The notes under the pieces are model-generated. The model saw nothing but the letters and a program-made list of their open reading frames with translations. It was not told where the DNA came from and searched no databases. The translations under genes and the position numbers were made by a program. A stretch of DNA of 64,000 bases from Paenibacillus tepidiphilus (GTDB taxonomy: Bacteria > Bacillota > Bacilli > Paenibacillales > Paenibacillaceae), in contig NZ_VWRQ01000006.1 of NCBI RefSeq assembly GCF_008635795.1, forward strand, positions 124,001-188,000. The letters run 5' to 3'. Shown piece by piece: positions 8,429 to 18,216 of this stretch (its first letter is position 1; each line of letters begins with the position of its first letter).

Positions 8429-8742
8429 AGCCCTACCTCCGTCAGTCATTTATTCCCATCTAATTTTTATATAACAACAATTACACATAAATAGATTCGT
8501 TTGCATCTATCTCAATCATTCACTTTCCGACAAAATCTATCAAAAATTTACATGTTTTTAGTTCTTTTGGTTTATTGTTTATATATATACCAATAATATA
8601 CATTAATAGATGTAAGGTTTTTAAAAGAATACATCATAGGAGGCGGTGATTAAACCTTAAAGAAACTTTTTTGTAAGCGGACACAATTGCCCTGATGAAA
8701 TTCACACTAAAATTTTATATATGTTGAAAGGAATGACATACA
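8429..8742. other. AT-rich divergent intergenic region
   Basis: This 314-base spacer separates two divergent units and is much richer in A and T than the flanking genes, with alternating TA runs around 8570-8610. It must hold both promoters. I could not pick a confident -35/-10 pair on either strand, and I see no RNA gene or terminator-like hairpin. Confidence 0.5.
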
Positions 8743-10092
8743 TTGAAGAAAGTAATAAATGCTATGCTAGCAGCTACCTTGGTAAGCGCTATAGGTATAC
8801 CTGTTGTTGCTCAGGCTCAAAGCAACTCGTCTGCAATTGCTGAAAGTATGGTTTCACCTGTTTCTGACACCCCTTCTGATACTCAGGCTGCGACATTTAA
8901 TTTATACTCGGTTGAAACCTGCTTTTCCTTAGCACAAGATATTTTGAGGAATTACTATGAGAACATTGAGCTCGGCACAGCCCTATCCGCTAAACGATCC
9001 TTTGTTGATACAAAGTCACTGGATGCATCACTATCCAATTATCTTCAAAATAAAATAACCACAAAACAGTTTGTCGTAGACGCCGCAAATGCCCAAAAAG
9101 AGAACTACACCCTGAAATTCAACTTGCTGTCCTCCGAGGTAACCAAAGAAGGTATTCTCTTGACCATCAGCACAGAGGCGTCATTCAATTACGTTGGCTT
9201 GGATGTACAGTCCGGATTCGGCGAAGTGTCCAATATCCTGTTTAAAAATACAGATGCAGGTTTGATCGTTACCGATTTACAAATGCCGTATGACTATTAC
9301 GATGAATATGTTAGAGGCCAAGAAGATCATTCCCGCGATCTTGCTTCAATCTACTCAAAGTCTAATAACGCTTCTATTACAGAAAGACAGGCTGAACTTC
9401 ACAGTAGAATAACCCAGTATTTCTCGGTTGACCGCGAATTACCTGTTCAAATGAATAGTATCGATGGTGAAAAAACAACCAATCGATCCATAACACCATA
9501 CGCCACGCTAACAGCACTGAATAAGACATCGATAGCAACTTATGCGAAAAACAACAAAGCCAAAACCTCCCCTTCAAGCGGCGGATCCAGTGTCCCTTAT
9601 TACGATTTCTCCCAATTAACTGGAAACTGGGATTGCACAAACTTCGTATCTCATGCATTGCTAGCCGGTGGAGCAGTCCCTTATGATACAAATGGATCCG
9701 GCATTGCTTCGACGGGCTGGTACTATAGAAGCTTGAGCAACCGTGCTTCCTCATGGTCCGGTGTTCCAAATTTGTACAGTTTTCTTGTAAACAACACCAC
9801 AAAAGGACCGGCAGGAACGTCCACAACATATTCGACGTTCAGATATAACTCCAACACCGGTTACCCTTATGCCGTTGGTGATATCCTGCAGTTCTATTTA
9901 AGCGGCTCCTATAACAATTGGCGGCATTCCACAATCATTACTGAATACTATGAGACAACCACAGATTTCGTCTTTGGCGCACTGGTCACCGGACGTTCCG
10001 GTCAAGGCACCTATAACGACAATCAAAAGGCTGAAGAAATTTACCCGGGGGATAGCAAAAGAGTAATAAAATTAACTGGTTATTATAAATAA
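8743..10092 (+). CDS. Secreted protein with C-terminal amidase-like (Amidase_6) domain
   Basis: 449 residues with a signal peptide (about 1-25, ending VVAQAQ). A middle domain (about 50-200) contains YSVETCFSLAQDILRNYYEN. The C-terminal domain (about 275-449) has the papain-like putative amidase pattern: Cys298 in WDCTNFVSHALLAGG and His395 in WRHSTIITEYY, expected nucleophile and base. The start is TTG at 8743, with AAAGGA 10-15 bases upstream; there is no ATG in a comparable place. The domain is common in extracellular proteins of spore-formers, where substrates are mostly unproven; a cell-wall peptide is plausible. The next gene encodes a lipoprotein with the same middle domain. A hairpin terminator follows at 10106-10145. 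Confidence 0.82.
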   Translation: MKKVINAMLAATLVSAIGIPVVAQAQSNSSAIAESMVSPVSDTPSDTQAATFNLYSVETCFSLAQDILRNYYENIELGTALSAKRSFVDTKSLDASLSNYLQNKITTKQFVVDAANAQKENYTLKFNLLSSEVTKEGILLTISTEASFNYVGLDVQSGFGEVSNILFKNTDAGLIVTDLQMPYDYYDEYVRGQEDHSRDLASIYSKSNNASITERQAELHSRITQYFSVDRELPVQMNSIDGEKTTNRSITPYATLTALNKTSIATYAKNNKAKTSPSSGGSSVPYYDFSQLTGNWDCTNFVSHALLAGGAVPYDTNGSGIASTGWYYRSLSNRASSWSGVPNLYSFLVNNTTKGPAGTSTTYSTFRYNSNTGYPYAVGDILQFYLSGSYNNWRHSTIITEYYETTTDFVFGALVTGRSGQGTYNDNQKAEEIYPGDSKRVIKLTGYYK

Positions 10093-10105
10093 TATTTGAA
10101 GTAGG

Positions 10106-10145
10106 ATGCACACCACTCCAATCATTTGTTTGAAGTGGTGTGCAT
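10106..10145 (+). terminator. Hairpin terminator after amidase-like gene
   Basis: ATGCACACCACT (10106-10117) pairs perfectly with AGTGGTGTGCAT (10134-10145) around a 16-base loop, 14 bases after the stop. The downstream sequence is AT-rich but lacks a clean T run. Confidence 0.65.
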
Positions 10146-10205
10146 CAAACATTATTGTAGATTTAAGGTAAACTCATGGTGTCCAAGAGTATTGGAGGAA
10201 TGATA

Positions 10206-10820
10206 ATGAATCGTGTTTTGCTGCTATTGCTGTTGTTACTGACTCTAACCGCGTGTAATAATACAGAGTCCCCGCCTGATACCAAAGAAAATAAATTGGA
10301 GGACCCTTCCGGATTTCCGGCCGCAGATGAAGCGGGCCTGTCCGCCTGGGATTTCGAAACGGCTTATACCATGTGCTCGGAAGCCCTGTCTGAATACTAC
10401 AAGGCCGTCTGGAACCGAGCCGAGATGGATTTAGATGCTTATGTCAATAACGACAACCTTAAACAATATATGAACAAGAAGATTACATTCCAGTATGACC
10501 AGTTCCTTAAGAACAAGCTTACGGATAATCTGGTAACTGGTGTTGATATAGGTGTCAGTCATGCAGAGTTTGCCGGAGGGGATCACCCTTATTACTATTT
10601 AAAATTAGATGCCCGGGTTACAAAGGATGTGGGCAGTTACGCCGAACCTACTGAATTTCTTGTGCAGAGTCTAAATGGAAAGCTCGTTATTGCGGATTGG
10701 TATACGCCTGCCAAGGATAGCTATGACTCCCTCACCCGTGGAGAGCAGCAGACCATCAACAATCCTGAAATCTGGAACGATAGCGAATGGGTGAAGAGAT
10801 TAGGAGTGCTAACGGAGTGA
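10206..10820 (+). CDS. Lipoprotein related to N-terminal domain of the preceding amidase-like protein
   Basis: A 204-residue lipoprotein: MNRVLLLLLLLLTLTAC ends in a lipobox with Cys17 as the lipidation site. The mature part from about residue 45 resembles the middle domain of the protein encoded just upstream. Compare DFETAYTMCSEALSEYYK with SVETCFSLAQDILRNYYE, NKKITFQYDQFL with QNKITTKQFV, and the ends LVIADWYTPAKDSYDSLTRG and LIVTDLQMPYDYYDEYVRG. It lacks the amidase domain. The ATG at 10206 has GGAGG 7 bases upstream, so the in-frame ATG at 10200 and GTG at 10176 are unlikely. I infer a shared ligand or partner at the cell surface. Confidence 0.75.
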   Translation: MNRVLLLLLLLLTLTACNNTESPPDTKENKLEDPSGFPAADEAGLSAWDFETAYTMCSEALSEYYKAVWNRAEMDLDAYVNNDNLKQYMNKKITFQYDQFLKNKLTDNLVTGVDIGVSHAEFAGGDHPYYYLKLDARVTKDVGSYAEPTEFLVQSLNGKLVIADWYTPAKDSYDSLTRGEQQTINNPEIWNDSEWVKRLGVLTE

Positions 10821-10922
10821 TTGTATCTGCTACAAGTGCCCTGCTGCTTCGTGCTGCGTCCCCGCCTTGTCCTCCCCCCGCCCGCCGGGATATAATGGCC
10901 CATATATTGGGGGGATCGACTG

Positions 10923-11840
10923 ATGAAGCTGTTTAACCGGAGAACGGTCCATGTGCCGTATGCCAAACTGAAGAAAGCCAACATGCTGCGCAATGAGTCC
11001 ACCAAAGACGACTGGGTGCATTGGGCGGATTACCGTGAGCAGATCCGCGAAGTTATCGCGAAGACGGTGGATGAATATCAGCCGGGCCGTGGACACATTC
11101 TGCTGCTGGGTGCAGGGAACGGCAACGATGTGCCGATTTCGTATATTGAGACCGTCTTTGACCGGATCACCATCGTCGACATTGATGAACAGGCGCTTGA
11201 CCGCCTGATTGCCAAGTCGGCTTACCCCGGCAAGTTCCGCAAAGCCGTCATTGATTTGACGGGGCTGGGTCAGACGGTGACTTCACTGGCTGATCTGAAA
11301 AATAATATCGACGCGCTGGAGCCTGCCGTCGACCTGTCCAGGATTGCGGCTCCGGTGGATGTGGCGATGAATTTATGCTTCACCACCCAGCTCTTGTCGG
11401 CTTATTTCCACCGGGAGAAGGATAAGGAAATCTCGGCCGAATTCAGCGCCGGACTGGACCGGCTGCTGGAGCGGATACACTTCAGCCTCTTCGAAGGCCT
11501 TGCCGGGCTGCTGGCTGATAACGGGCTGGTCATCCACCTGACCGACACCCTGCTGCTGCAGACCAAGCAGGATTATGTCAGTCCGGCGACGCCCAAGGTG
11601 GATGCTGTGGTTAAGGGAGACCGTAAGGGTAACGCCCACCTGCTGTATGGGCATCTCAAGGAGTGGGACCGCCAGGGTCTGTGCCTCCCGGGAGCCTTCA
11701 TTCCCAGACACCCCGGCATTCTGAGCCGCTTTGCAGCCGGGCCGCATTACTCCCTGCTGTGGCAGTTCGTTCATGATGAATATGAAGACAGGGACTATTA
11801 TGTGACGGCGCATGTGCTGGTCAAGAGAATCAAGGACTAG
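10923..11840 (+). CDS. SAM-dependent methyltransferase-like protein
   Basis: 305 residues, cytoplasmic. A Rossmann-type nucleotide-binding motif HILLLGAGNGNDVP (about residues 58-71) is followed by an acidic strand end, ITIVDIDEQAL, as in class I methyltransferases. Later strands include DVAMNLCFTTQLLSAYF and GLVIHLTDTLLL. The C-terminal part carries QFVHDEYEDRDYYVTAHVLVK. Target unknown. The ATG at 10923 follows a G-rich ribosome-binding site (10909-10914). TTGTCC (10867-10872), an 18-base gap and TATAAT (10891-10896) make a plausible promoter, so this is probably a monocistronic gene. Confidence 0.65.
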   Translation: MKLFNRRTVHVPYAKLKKANMLRNESTKDDWVHWADYREQIREVIAKTVDEYQPGRGHILLLGAGNGNDVPISYIETVFDRITIVDIDEQALDRLIAKSAYPGKFRKAVIDLTGLGQTVTSLADLKNNIDALEPAVDLSRIAAPVDVAMNLCFTTQLLSAYFHREKDKEISAEFSAGLDRLLERIHFSLFEGLAGLLADNGLVIHLTDTLLLQTKQDYVSPATPKVDAVVKGDRKGNAHLLYGHLKEWDRQGLCLPGAFIPRHPGILSRFAAGPHYSLLWQFVHDEYEDRDYYVTAHVLVKRIKD

Positions 11841-11940
11841 CACCCGCTAATCTTAGGGACTTTCAAGGGACTTCATGTGTGGAGGCCTCCCGGCCTTTCT
11901 CGCCAGAAAGATGGTGCATAGTTGCGGTTGATGCCGCAAA

Positions 11941-12147
11941 GGGACTAATTGGATAGGGACTAATTGGATTTTTGCTACTTAATTCCCGCGTAGCAGGCTA
12001 TATTCCGATTCTAGTTGGATTTCCGCCACCTATTTGGACGATAGTACGCTCCAATGGCCGTTTTGGCTGATATTAAGTGGCGATTTTCCAATTAGGCTGC
12101 AGCTAACCGGCATATAGGAGCATTTTAAGTGACGAAAATCAAACTAG
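11941..12147. repeat. Cluster of direct and inverted intergenic repeats
   Basis: The 466-base gap 11841-12306 has no gene. Two 15-base direct repeats, GGGACTAATTGGAT(A/T), abut at 11941-11970. A 24-base module at 11960-11983 recurs inverted at 12072-12095 (19 of 24 positions match). Related copies lie at 12011-12035 (direct) and 12123-12147 (inverted). The core resembles CTAATTGGATTTTCGCCACTTAA. Together they could fold into a large hairpin, as a dispersed miniature repeat family would. Confidence 0.65.
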
Positions 12148-12253
12148 TTTATGAATCCAATCAATCCAGTAAGGACTACATAGGAGTTCACCGGGGTTTG
12201 GCGGCAATTCCTTGCGGTCATGCCAAGGTATAGCTATTACCGCGACTCCAACA

Positions 12254-12291
12254 AAGAAGCCTTTCCCGCATTCAGCGTGGAAAGGCTTCTT
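12254..12291 (-). terminator. Terminator of the pectate lyase-pectinesterase gene
   Basis: AAGAAGCCTTTCC (12254-12266) and GGAAAGGCTTCTT (12279-12291) form a perfect 13-base stem with a 12-base loop, 15 bases past the minus-strand stop. On that strand the stem runs into TTTG. Confidence 0.8.
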
Positions 12292-12306
12292 GTGATCTAA
12301 AGGTTT

Positions 12307-15300
12307 CTAATGCTCGACCCTTACCGTTACCGTTGCCGTGGTCCGGTTGCCCGCTCCATCCACCGCCTCATAGGTGATGGTATAGATCCGGCCGCTGCCC
12401 TTGCCCGAACGCTCGGCGCGCAGCTCGAAGTCAAAGTCGGCAGTGCCGTAGGCTGCGCCCTGAATATCATTGTCGGTGTTGCCGTCTCCCTGGCCGTTGT
12501 CCGGTTCATTGCTGGTGATGGACAGCAGGGTTACCGCGGCCACCCCTGAATCGGCATCATACACATCGGCCGTAACCTGAATCCGCTCCATCCGGTGGCC
12601 TTTGGCCTTAAGCACCGGCTTGTCGACTGTCAGCCGGAGGATCGGAGGCTCGGTGTCTGTAACTTCAGGCTCCTTCACCGTGAACTTGATGGTATAGACC
12701 TGCGCGCTGCCGTCCTGTGCGGTGACCGTAATCACGGCCGTGCCGGGGAGCGCTGCCGCCTGCTCTACCGTGACCGTTGCCGCAGCCGCTATGGCTTCGG
12801 CTGCTACCACGGGAACCGCGCTGCCAGCTTCGACGATCACCGTATACTCCGTCACGGAGTGGTCAAAGCCGGGCAAAGCGCTGCCGTCCACCGTGAGCCC
12901 TGCCAGCTCGCGGCTGCTTCCGGCAAGGCCGGGCAGCGCCGCCGGGTTCCAGCCGTCGCTGCCCGCCAGCAAGCTGGCCGGAATGTACAGCGCCGCTTCC
13001 TCCGGCGTCAGCTGCTGCGACCAGCCGGCTCTGGCTGCGGGAGCCGCTCCCGGGCCGGAGCTGGCGAATTCGCCGTAGCGGGCCGTCTTCTCATTGGCGG
13101 CATTGCCCCAGTTGTTCCAGCCCGCAGGGGCAATATGCCCGCCCAGGTAGCTGTTGATATAGACGACATTGGCATCGGGGCGCCAAGGTCTGCCCAGGGC
13201 TACGCCGGTAATACCGGGCTCGGCGGTCACCCGGGAGTTCAGGAAGATGTAGCCCGGCTTGCCTGCACCGGTGGAGGCCGCTGTCACATATCCGCCGCCG
13301 AGGCTGTGCAGGGTGCTGTTCTCGAAGACGGCGGTGGCATTGCCGAAGATGAAGTCGACCGTGCCCTCTATATAACTATCGAGGTAATATTGCCGTCCGT
13401 TATTGGCATACAGCGTATCCTGATGTCCGCGCAGGCTGACATCCTTGAACACCAGCCGGTCAGCGTTGGCATACAGCGCCACCGCCTGCCCGGCATTGAT
13501 TCCGGCGTCATTCTGGATCGTCAGGTGCTCGGCTGTGAAATCGCTGGCCTGCACCCGGAAGCTGTAGCTGCCCGAGGTGCCGAGCGCATTGCCGCTGGCA
13601 TCCAGCGTGCTTGCTGCATCCCCGTACAGCAGCACCGTGCCCTCCCGGCTCTCGCCGATCATCCGCACCTTGACCTTCTGGGACGAAAGGTCAAGCTTCT
13701 CACGGTAGATGCCGTCCCGGATCTTGATAACCGTTGGCACGGTACTGTTCGCCGGGACGGCATTGATGGCCTCCTGCACCTTCGTGAACTGTCCGCTGCC
13801 ATCCTTGGCAACGGTCAGTACCGGCGCAGGCACTTCGCTGGCAATCGCCGAAGAAGGCCCTTCCCCCGCTGCGTTCGCTGCGGAGACAAGATAATAGTAG
13901 CGGGTGCCGTTCACAAGACCGGCATCGGTATAGGACATGCCCGTGAGACCGGAGGCAACCGCTTCGAACGGACCGGCCGGAGCTACGCCCCGCCGCACGG
14001 TGTAGGACACGGCGTCCGGCACAGACTCCCAGCTTACTGCAACGCTGGCGTCATCCGGGACGGCCGTAACTCCCGCAGGTGCGGCAGGCTTGCCGTCGAC
14101 AGCCACGGGCCGTACACTTGCCGCCGCAGAGTCCAGACTGTGTGTGCTGCTGTTCGCGGCTGCCACCTTATAATAGTACGGCGTGCCGTTCACAAGGCCC
14201 GCGTCGGTGTATGCCGCTTGCGTAACCGTGGCAATGGCAGCATACGGGCCTTCAAGCGTCTCCGCTCGCTTCACCTCATAGGAGACGGCTCCGGCAATGG
14301 CCTCCCACTGCAGCTGCGCCGCATTCGGCAAGGACTGCGCCGACACCGACGGCGTGGTCAGATGAGCAGTCGGTGTTAAGGCGACCGGAGCCGAATCCGG
14401 TCCCTCCCCGCCGATGCCGGTCGCCGATACCACATAATAATACGTGGTACCGTTCGTCAGTCCGGCATCCCGGAAGTAAGCCGCTGTAACGGCGGCAGCC
14501 ACCGCCGTATACGGTCCCTCCGCAGTCAGGCTGCGCTTGACGGTATACCGGATCGCATTCTCCACTTCCTGCCACTGCAGGTCCGCCTGCGCACTGCGTG
14601 CCGAGGCAGTCAGCCCCAGCGGGGCAGCCGGAGTCACCGCAGCCGTGGATGGCATTGCCGACACCTGGTTGGACGGGCCGCTCTCGCCGGTGGATCCGGT
14701 GGCTGTAACGACATAATAATAGGCTGTGTCATTCTGCACCGTCTCGTCGATATAGGTGACATCGGTCAGGCCAGAAGCAACCGCCGTGTACGGACCACCG
14801 TCCGTCGTACTGCGTTTCACCGTATAGGTGGACGCTCCATCGGCGGCGGACCATTCCAGCTTGATTTTGCCGTTGCCGGGGGTTGCGCTCAGGCCGTTAG
14901 GACTCTCTGCCGGCTCCACGTACACCTTAAGGTTGTCGAAATACAGCGTACCTTTGCCGGTGCCCGGCGTCTTGGCGGAAATCCGGGCGATGCCGCCCGC
15001 CGTCAGATCGGACTCCAGCGGCGCATCATCCTGAACGAGTACATCGTCGATGTAGATGTCGGCCGTCTTCGCCGGCACGTTCACGATCAGCTTCAGGCTG
15101 TACCACTGATTATTCACCGGCGGGTCCATCAGCTTGTAATCGGCGCCGTTCCTCTTGTAGATCAGTGTATAATTCCCTTCCGCTACGGGAGCGGTCGGCT
15201 TACGGAGCTGGAAGGAAAGCGCGGTCTTGCTGCCCGCTTCATCCTGCAGGTTCAGTACCGTCGCCGTGCCCGGCCAGCCCGGGGAAGTAATGTCGGCCTC

Positions 15301-18000
15301 CAGGATGAACTTACCCTTTTGCGGCGTGAACTTACGGATCATCTCCGTGTTGCCCGCAGCATTGTCGTAGACGATCAGCGCTTTCTGCGAGTCATTGCCC
15401 GTTGTGGCCGCAGGGATGTCAGCCACCGTCACCTTGTGATCCGCATCCGGCGGATTCGGTGTGAACGTGTAGCCTTCCGGTGTCACATCATTGGCTGCCG
15501 CTTCAAAGTCATCATTCACATAAAAGACCGTTTCCGGCTCCCCTTCCGGTACAGCGTTCACCACGGCGGAGTTGAAGCTGGTTCCGCTGGCATTGGCAGC
15601 GGTAATGACATAATAGTAGGTTTTGCCTACGGTCAGGTCGGCGTCGGTGTACGCATTCTCCGTAATTCCGGCGGCAACCGCCGTGAACGGCCCGCCCGGC
15701 ATTTCGCTGCGCAGCACATTGTAGCTCTCGGCTACTGTAACCTCATCCCAGCTAAGGTTTACTGATCTAACACCGGCTTCCGCCGCTACATTCACCGGAG
15801 ACACCGGATAATCCGCAGGCAGCGGGTTAACGGCCGCACCGGAGAACACGGTGGCGTTGTACTTGTGCACATCGTCATCCACCTTGGCCGCATCGGCCGC
15901 CAGCCCGAAATAGACCGTTTCCGGCAAGGACAGATTAACGGTGTCAATCACTGACCAATCTGTTCCGTTATCTGAAGCCAGCGCGGTAATCTGATTGCCC
16001 AGGCGCACCAGCTTCACCCAATAAGGCGTATTCATGAACGCCTCTGGTTCTGTTTTAACTGCGGCTCCACCGGCAGACTGCCGGGACAGAGCGATGGTCT
16101 TCTTCCCGTATTTCACATACGAGGCCATCAGTGCAGCGAAGCGGGCCGATCCGTCCAGGCCGTCGCGGATCATGACGCCGCCTTCGGCTTCGTCGTCCGT
16201 GGCGGTAATGCTCTCGACACGGGCCACGATCTCCCCGTTGCCGGTCAGCTCCTGATAGGCATAGTGGAAGCTGTCGGCGCTGCCGCCGATGTCGCCCGCC
16301 GATTTCACGGTCACGTCTGCGGCTGTGGCACCGAGCTGCGTATGTCCGGATATACCCGGAGACCCCACATCCGCAGACTGCCAGGGCAGCGTGCTGCCTG
16401 CCTTGTTGACGTGAACGGCCACATTGGCCGATTGCGTAGAGGTTCCAGTGTCATCAATGGCCCGTACGGTCAGGAAGTGGGTACCGTCCTGAACATTCTC
16501 CCAGTTGAAGGTATACGGTGCCGTGCTGTCCTCACCCAGCAGCTCATCGTTCCGGTAAAATTCCACCCTGGCCACAGTACCGTCCGCATCGGTGGCGGCA
16601 GCTGTAATTTCCACGTCTGCTCCCTCTGTCACAATCGTGTGATCTGCCGGGGAGCTGACGGTGGTTTCCGGATTGGCCGAACCGTTGCCGTCAATGCCGT
16701 TCAGATAGACCTCCAGATAGGTATATCCCGAGGAATGGATGGCGTTCCGGTCCTCCGGATCGGCCGGATTCAGTCCGTGCGCCGTCTCCCATTCATCCGG
16801 CATGCCGTCGTGGTCGCCATCGGCCAGCGCCGATACCGCCGGAGTGAACTCCGGATATCCGCCAACCTCCCGCTGCGAATTGATATGCCGTCCCGTCCGG
16901 TTCTTCACATCATTCACGATCCGCGCATCGACGGCATCTCTGCGGGGCAGGATGGCTCCCGCACCTTCAAGCACACGCTCGTAGGCGACCTCGGCGGAAT
17001 CGGGATTAGCCGGGTTCGGCATAACCACCGGCTCGCTCAGCACCGAATCGGGATTGGCCACATCGCCGACCCCCAGCCAGTTATCGGCCGATACCTCAAG
17101 AGAACCGTCCATGATATTGCCGCCGATGAAGATCCGCGTATCCGCGCTGACCCCGAGGAACAGCTGCTCCCTTACCGAACGGTAGGTGCTGGGGCCGTAT
17201 TTATAGTAGTTATTCCGCAGATTATAGTTGCCCTGCTCGCCTCCATAGGAAGAGAAGAAGCCCCAGTTGTAAATAATATTGTTGTACATATCTGTAGGGA
17301 AATCCGGCGAACCGGCAAACCGCGGATTGCGGCTGACATTGTGGGCGATCAGATTATGATGGAAGGAAGCATTGTTGCCGCCCCAGATGCCCGCATAGCC
17401 GTGTCTGCCCTTCTGGTGCGAGGTCATCAGCATACTCTCGGAGACGATGGACCATTGGACCGTCGTATTCTCATTGACATACATGCTGAGCACTTCATCC
17501 ACCGACCAGCTGAACGAGCTGTGGTCGATAATGATGTCTTTATGGTACCGTCCGCCAAAAGCATCGTCCTCGCTCGGATGCCTGTCGCCGAGCCGGAAGC
17601 GCATATAACGCACAATCAGATTGTCCGCCTCAATGGAGGTATAGTAGTCGGAGACGGTGATCCCCTCGCCCGGCGCTGTCTGCCCGGCGAGGGTCAGATT
17701 CGAGCCGGTAATCTTCAGCGGCGATTCCAGATGAATCGTACCGCCCACCCGGAACACGACAGTCGTATTGCTCAAGGCCACCGCTTCACGCAGCGAGCCT
17801 GGCCCGGAATCGGCCAGCGTCGTCACTTCATAGACGGCACCGCCCCTGCCGCCGGTAGTATACATCCCCCCGCCTTCGGCTCCCGGAAAAGCCGGAAGCG
17901 GCAAGACCTGCGCAGCGGAAGCCGCAGCGGCTGGAGCTCCGGCCGGCAGCAATCCCAGCAGCAGGGAAGCGGCCAGTAAACCTGATAGCATTTTTCTCAA
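12307..18000 (-). CDS. Secreted pectate lyase-pectin methylesterase fusion
   Basis: 1897 residues, exported by a signal peptide (1 to about 28). In order: a PL1-type pectate lyase (about 36-380; AFPGAEGGG, DHSSFSWSVDEVLSM and the catalytic-arginine segment SRNPRFAG); a calcium-type DGDHDGMPDEWE segment (about 395); an Ig-like domain (450-530); a jelly-roll-like domain (535-715); one fibronectin III domain; a second beta-sandwich (820-1030); four more fibronectin III domains (1030-1390); a CE8 pectin methylesterase (1395-1690; GQAVAL, GHQDTLY, DFIFG and GRPW all present); and cadherin-like C-terminal domains. It would de-esterify and cleave homogalacturonan outside the cell. No SLH or LPXTG anchor is visible. 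TTG at 18000 is the start, with AAGGAGG 7 bases upstream. It lies downstream of the binding-protein gene on the same strand, separated by a hairpin. Confidence 0.93.
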   Translation of the reverse strand: MRKMLSGLLAASLLLGLLPAGAPAAAASAAQVLPLPAFPGAEGGGMYTTGGRGGAVYEVTTLADSGPGSLREAVALSNTTVVFRVGGTIHLESPLKITGSNLTLAGQTAPGEGITVSDYYTSIEADNLIVRYMRFRLGDRHPSEDDAFGGRYHKDIIIDHSSFSWSVDEVLSMYVNENTTVQWSIVSESMLMTSHQKGRHGYAGIWGGNNASFHHNLIAHNVSRNPRFAGSPDFPTDMYNNIIYNWGFFSSYGGEQGNYNLRNNYYKYGPSTYRSVREQLFLGVSADTRIFIGGNIMDGSLEVSADNWLGVGDVANPDSVLSEPVVMPNPANPDSAEVAYERVLEGAGAILPRRDAVDARIVNDVKNRTGRHINSQREVGGYPEFTPAVSALADGDHDGMPDEWETAHGLNPADPEDRNAIHSSGYTYLEVYLNGIDGNGSANPETTVSSPADHTIVTEGADVEITAAATDADGTVARVEFYRNDELLGEDSTAPYTFNWENVQDGTHFLTVRAIDDTGTSTQSANVAVHVNKAGSTLPWQSADVGSPGISGHTQLGATAADVTVKSAGDIGGSADSFHYAYQELTGNGEIVARVESITATDDEAEGGVMIRDGLDGSARFAALMASYVKYGKKTIALSRQSAGGAAVKTEPEAFMNTPYWVKLVRLGNQITALASDNGTDWSVIDTVNLSLPETVYFGLAADAAKVDDDVHKYNATVFSGAAVNPLPADYPVSPVNVAAEAGVRSVNLSWDEVTVAESYNVLRSEMPGGPFTAVAAGITENAYTDADLTVGKTYYYVITAANASGTSFNSAVVNAVPEGEPETVFYVNDDFEAAANDVTPEGYTFTPNPPDADHKVTVADIPAATTGNDSQKALIVYDNAAGNTEMIRKFTPQKGKFILEADITSPGWPGTATVLNLQDEAGSKTALSFQLRKPTAPVAEGNYTLIYKRNGADYKLMDPPVNNQWYSLKLIVNVPAKTADIYIDDVLVQDDAPLESDLTAGGIARISAKTPGTGKGTLYFDNLKVYVEPAESPNGLSATPGNGKIKLEWSAADGASTYTVKRSTTDGGPYTAVASGLTDVTYIDETVQNDTAYYYVVTATGSTGESGPSNQVSAMPSTAAVTPAAPLGLTASARSAQADLQWQEVENAIRYTVKRSLTAEGPYTAVAAAVTAAYFRDAGLTNGTTYYYVVSATGIGGEGPDSAPVALTPTAHLTTPSVSAQSLPNAAQLQWEAIAGAVSYEVKRAETLEGPYAAIATVTQAAYTDAGLVNGTPYYYKVAAANSSTHSLDSAAASVRPVAVDGKPAAPAGVTAVPDDASVAVSWESVPDAVSYTVRRGVAPAGPFEAVASGLTGMSYTDAGLVNGTRYYYLVSAANAAGEGPSSAIASEVPAPVLTVAKDGSGQFTKVQEAINAVPANSTVPTVIKIRDGIYREKLDLSSQKVKVRMIGESREGTVLLYGDAASTLDASGNALGTSGSYSFRVQASDFTAEHLTIQNDAGINAGQAVALYANADRLVFKDVSLRGHQDTLYANNGRQYYLDSYIEGTVDFIFGNATAVFENSTLHSLGGGYVTAASTGAGKPGYIFLNSRVTAEPGITGVALGRPWRPDANVVYINSYLGGHIAPAGWNNWGNAANEKTARYGEFASSGPGAAPAARAGWSQQLTPEEAALYIPASLLAGSDGWNPAALPGLAGSSRELAGLTVDGSALPGFDHSVTEYTVIVEAGSAVPVVAAEAIAAAATVTVEQAAALPGTAVITVTAQDGSAQVYTIKFTVKEPEVTDTEPPILRLTVDKPVLKAKGHRMERIQVTADVYDADSGVAAVTLLSITSNEPDNGQGDGNTDNDIQGAAYGTADFDFELRAERSGKGSGRIYTITYEAVDGAGNRTTATVTVRVEH

Positions 18001-18081
18001 AACAGTTCCTCCTTCATCGGATTGAATTACGTTTCGAACCCTTCACCCTGAAACCGCTGTTAATAGAATGCATAGCAAAAA

Positions 18082-18180
18082 GCGCACCCGCTGCATCCAA
18101 TCAAATTGAGCCAAATCTGGTACGGATCATCCCATCCGTTAATGCCATAATTGTCCCTCTGATGTGCTGCGCGGGTGCGC
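18082..18180 (-). terminator. Long-loop hairpin between binding protein and pectinase genes
   Basis: GCGCACCCGC (18082-18091) and GCGGGTGCGC (18171-18180) are perfectly complementary over a 79-base loop. The loop contains a small hairpin, ACGGAT/ATCCGT (18122-18139). On the minus strand the outer stem ends in TTTTTGC, like a terminator for the binding-protein gene; the long loop makes partial read-through plausible. Confidence 0.55.
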
Positions 18181-18216
18181 GTAAAGCTCAGTTTACTGCG
18201 GATAACCGGCTGTTGC

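Noticed and set aside
12595..17979. Two plus-strand frames of nearly 600 codons opposite the pectate lyase-pectinesterase gene
   Set aside because: The minus strand encodes recognisable catalytic domains throughout; the plus-strand translations are Arg/Ala/His-rich without any motif.
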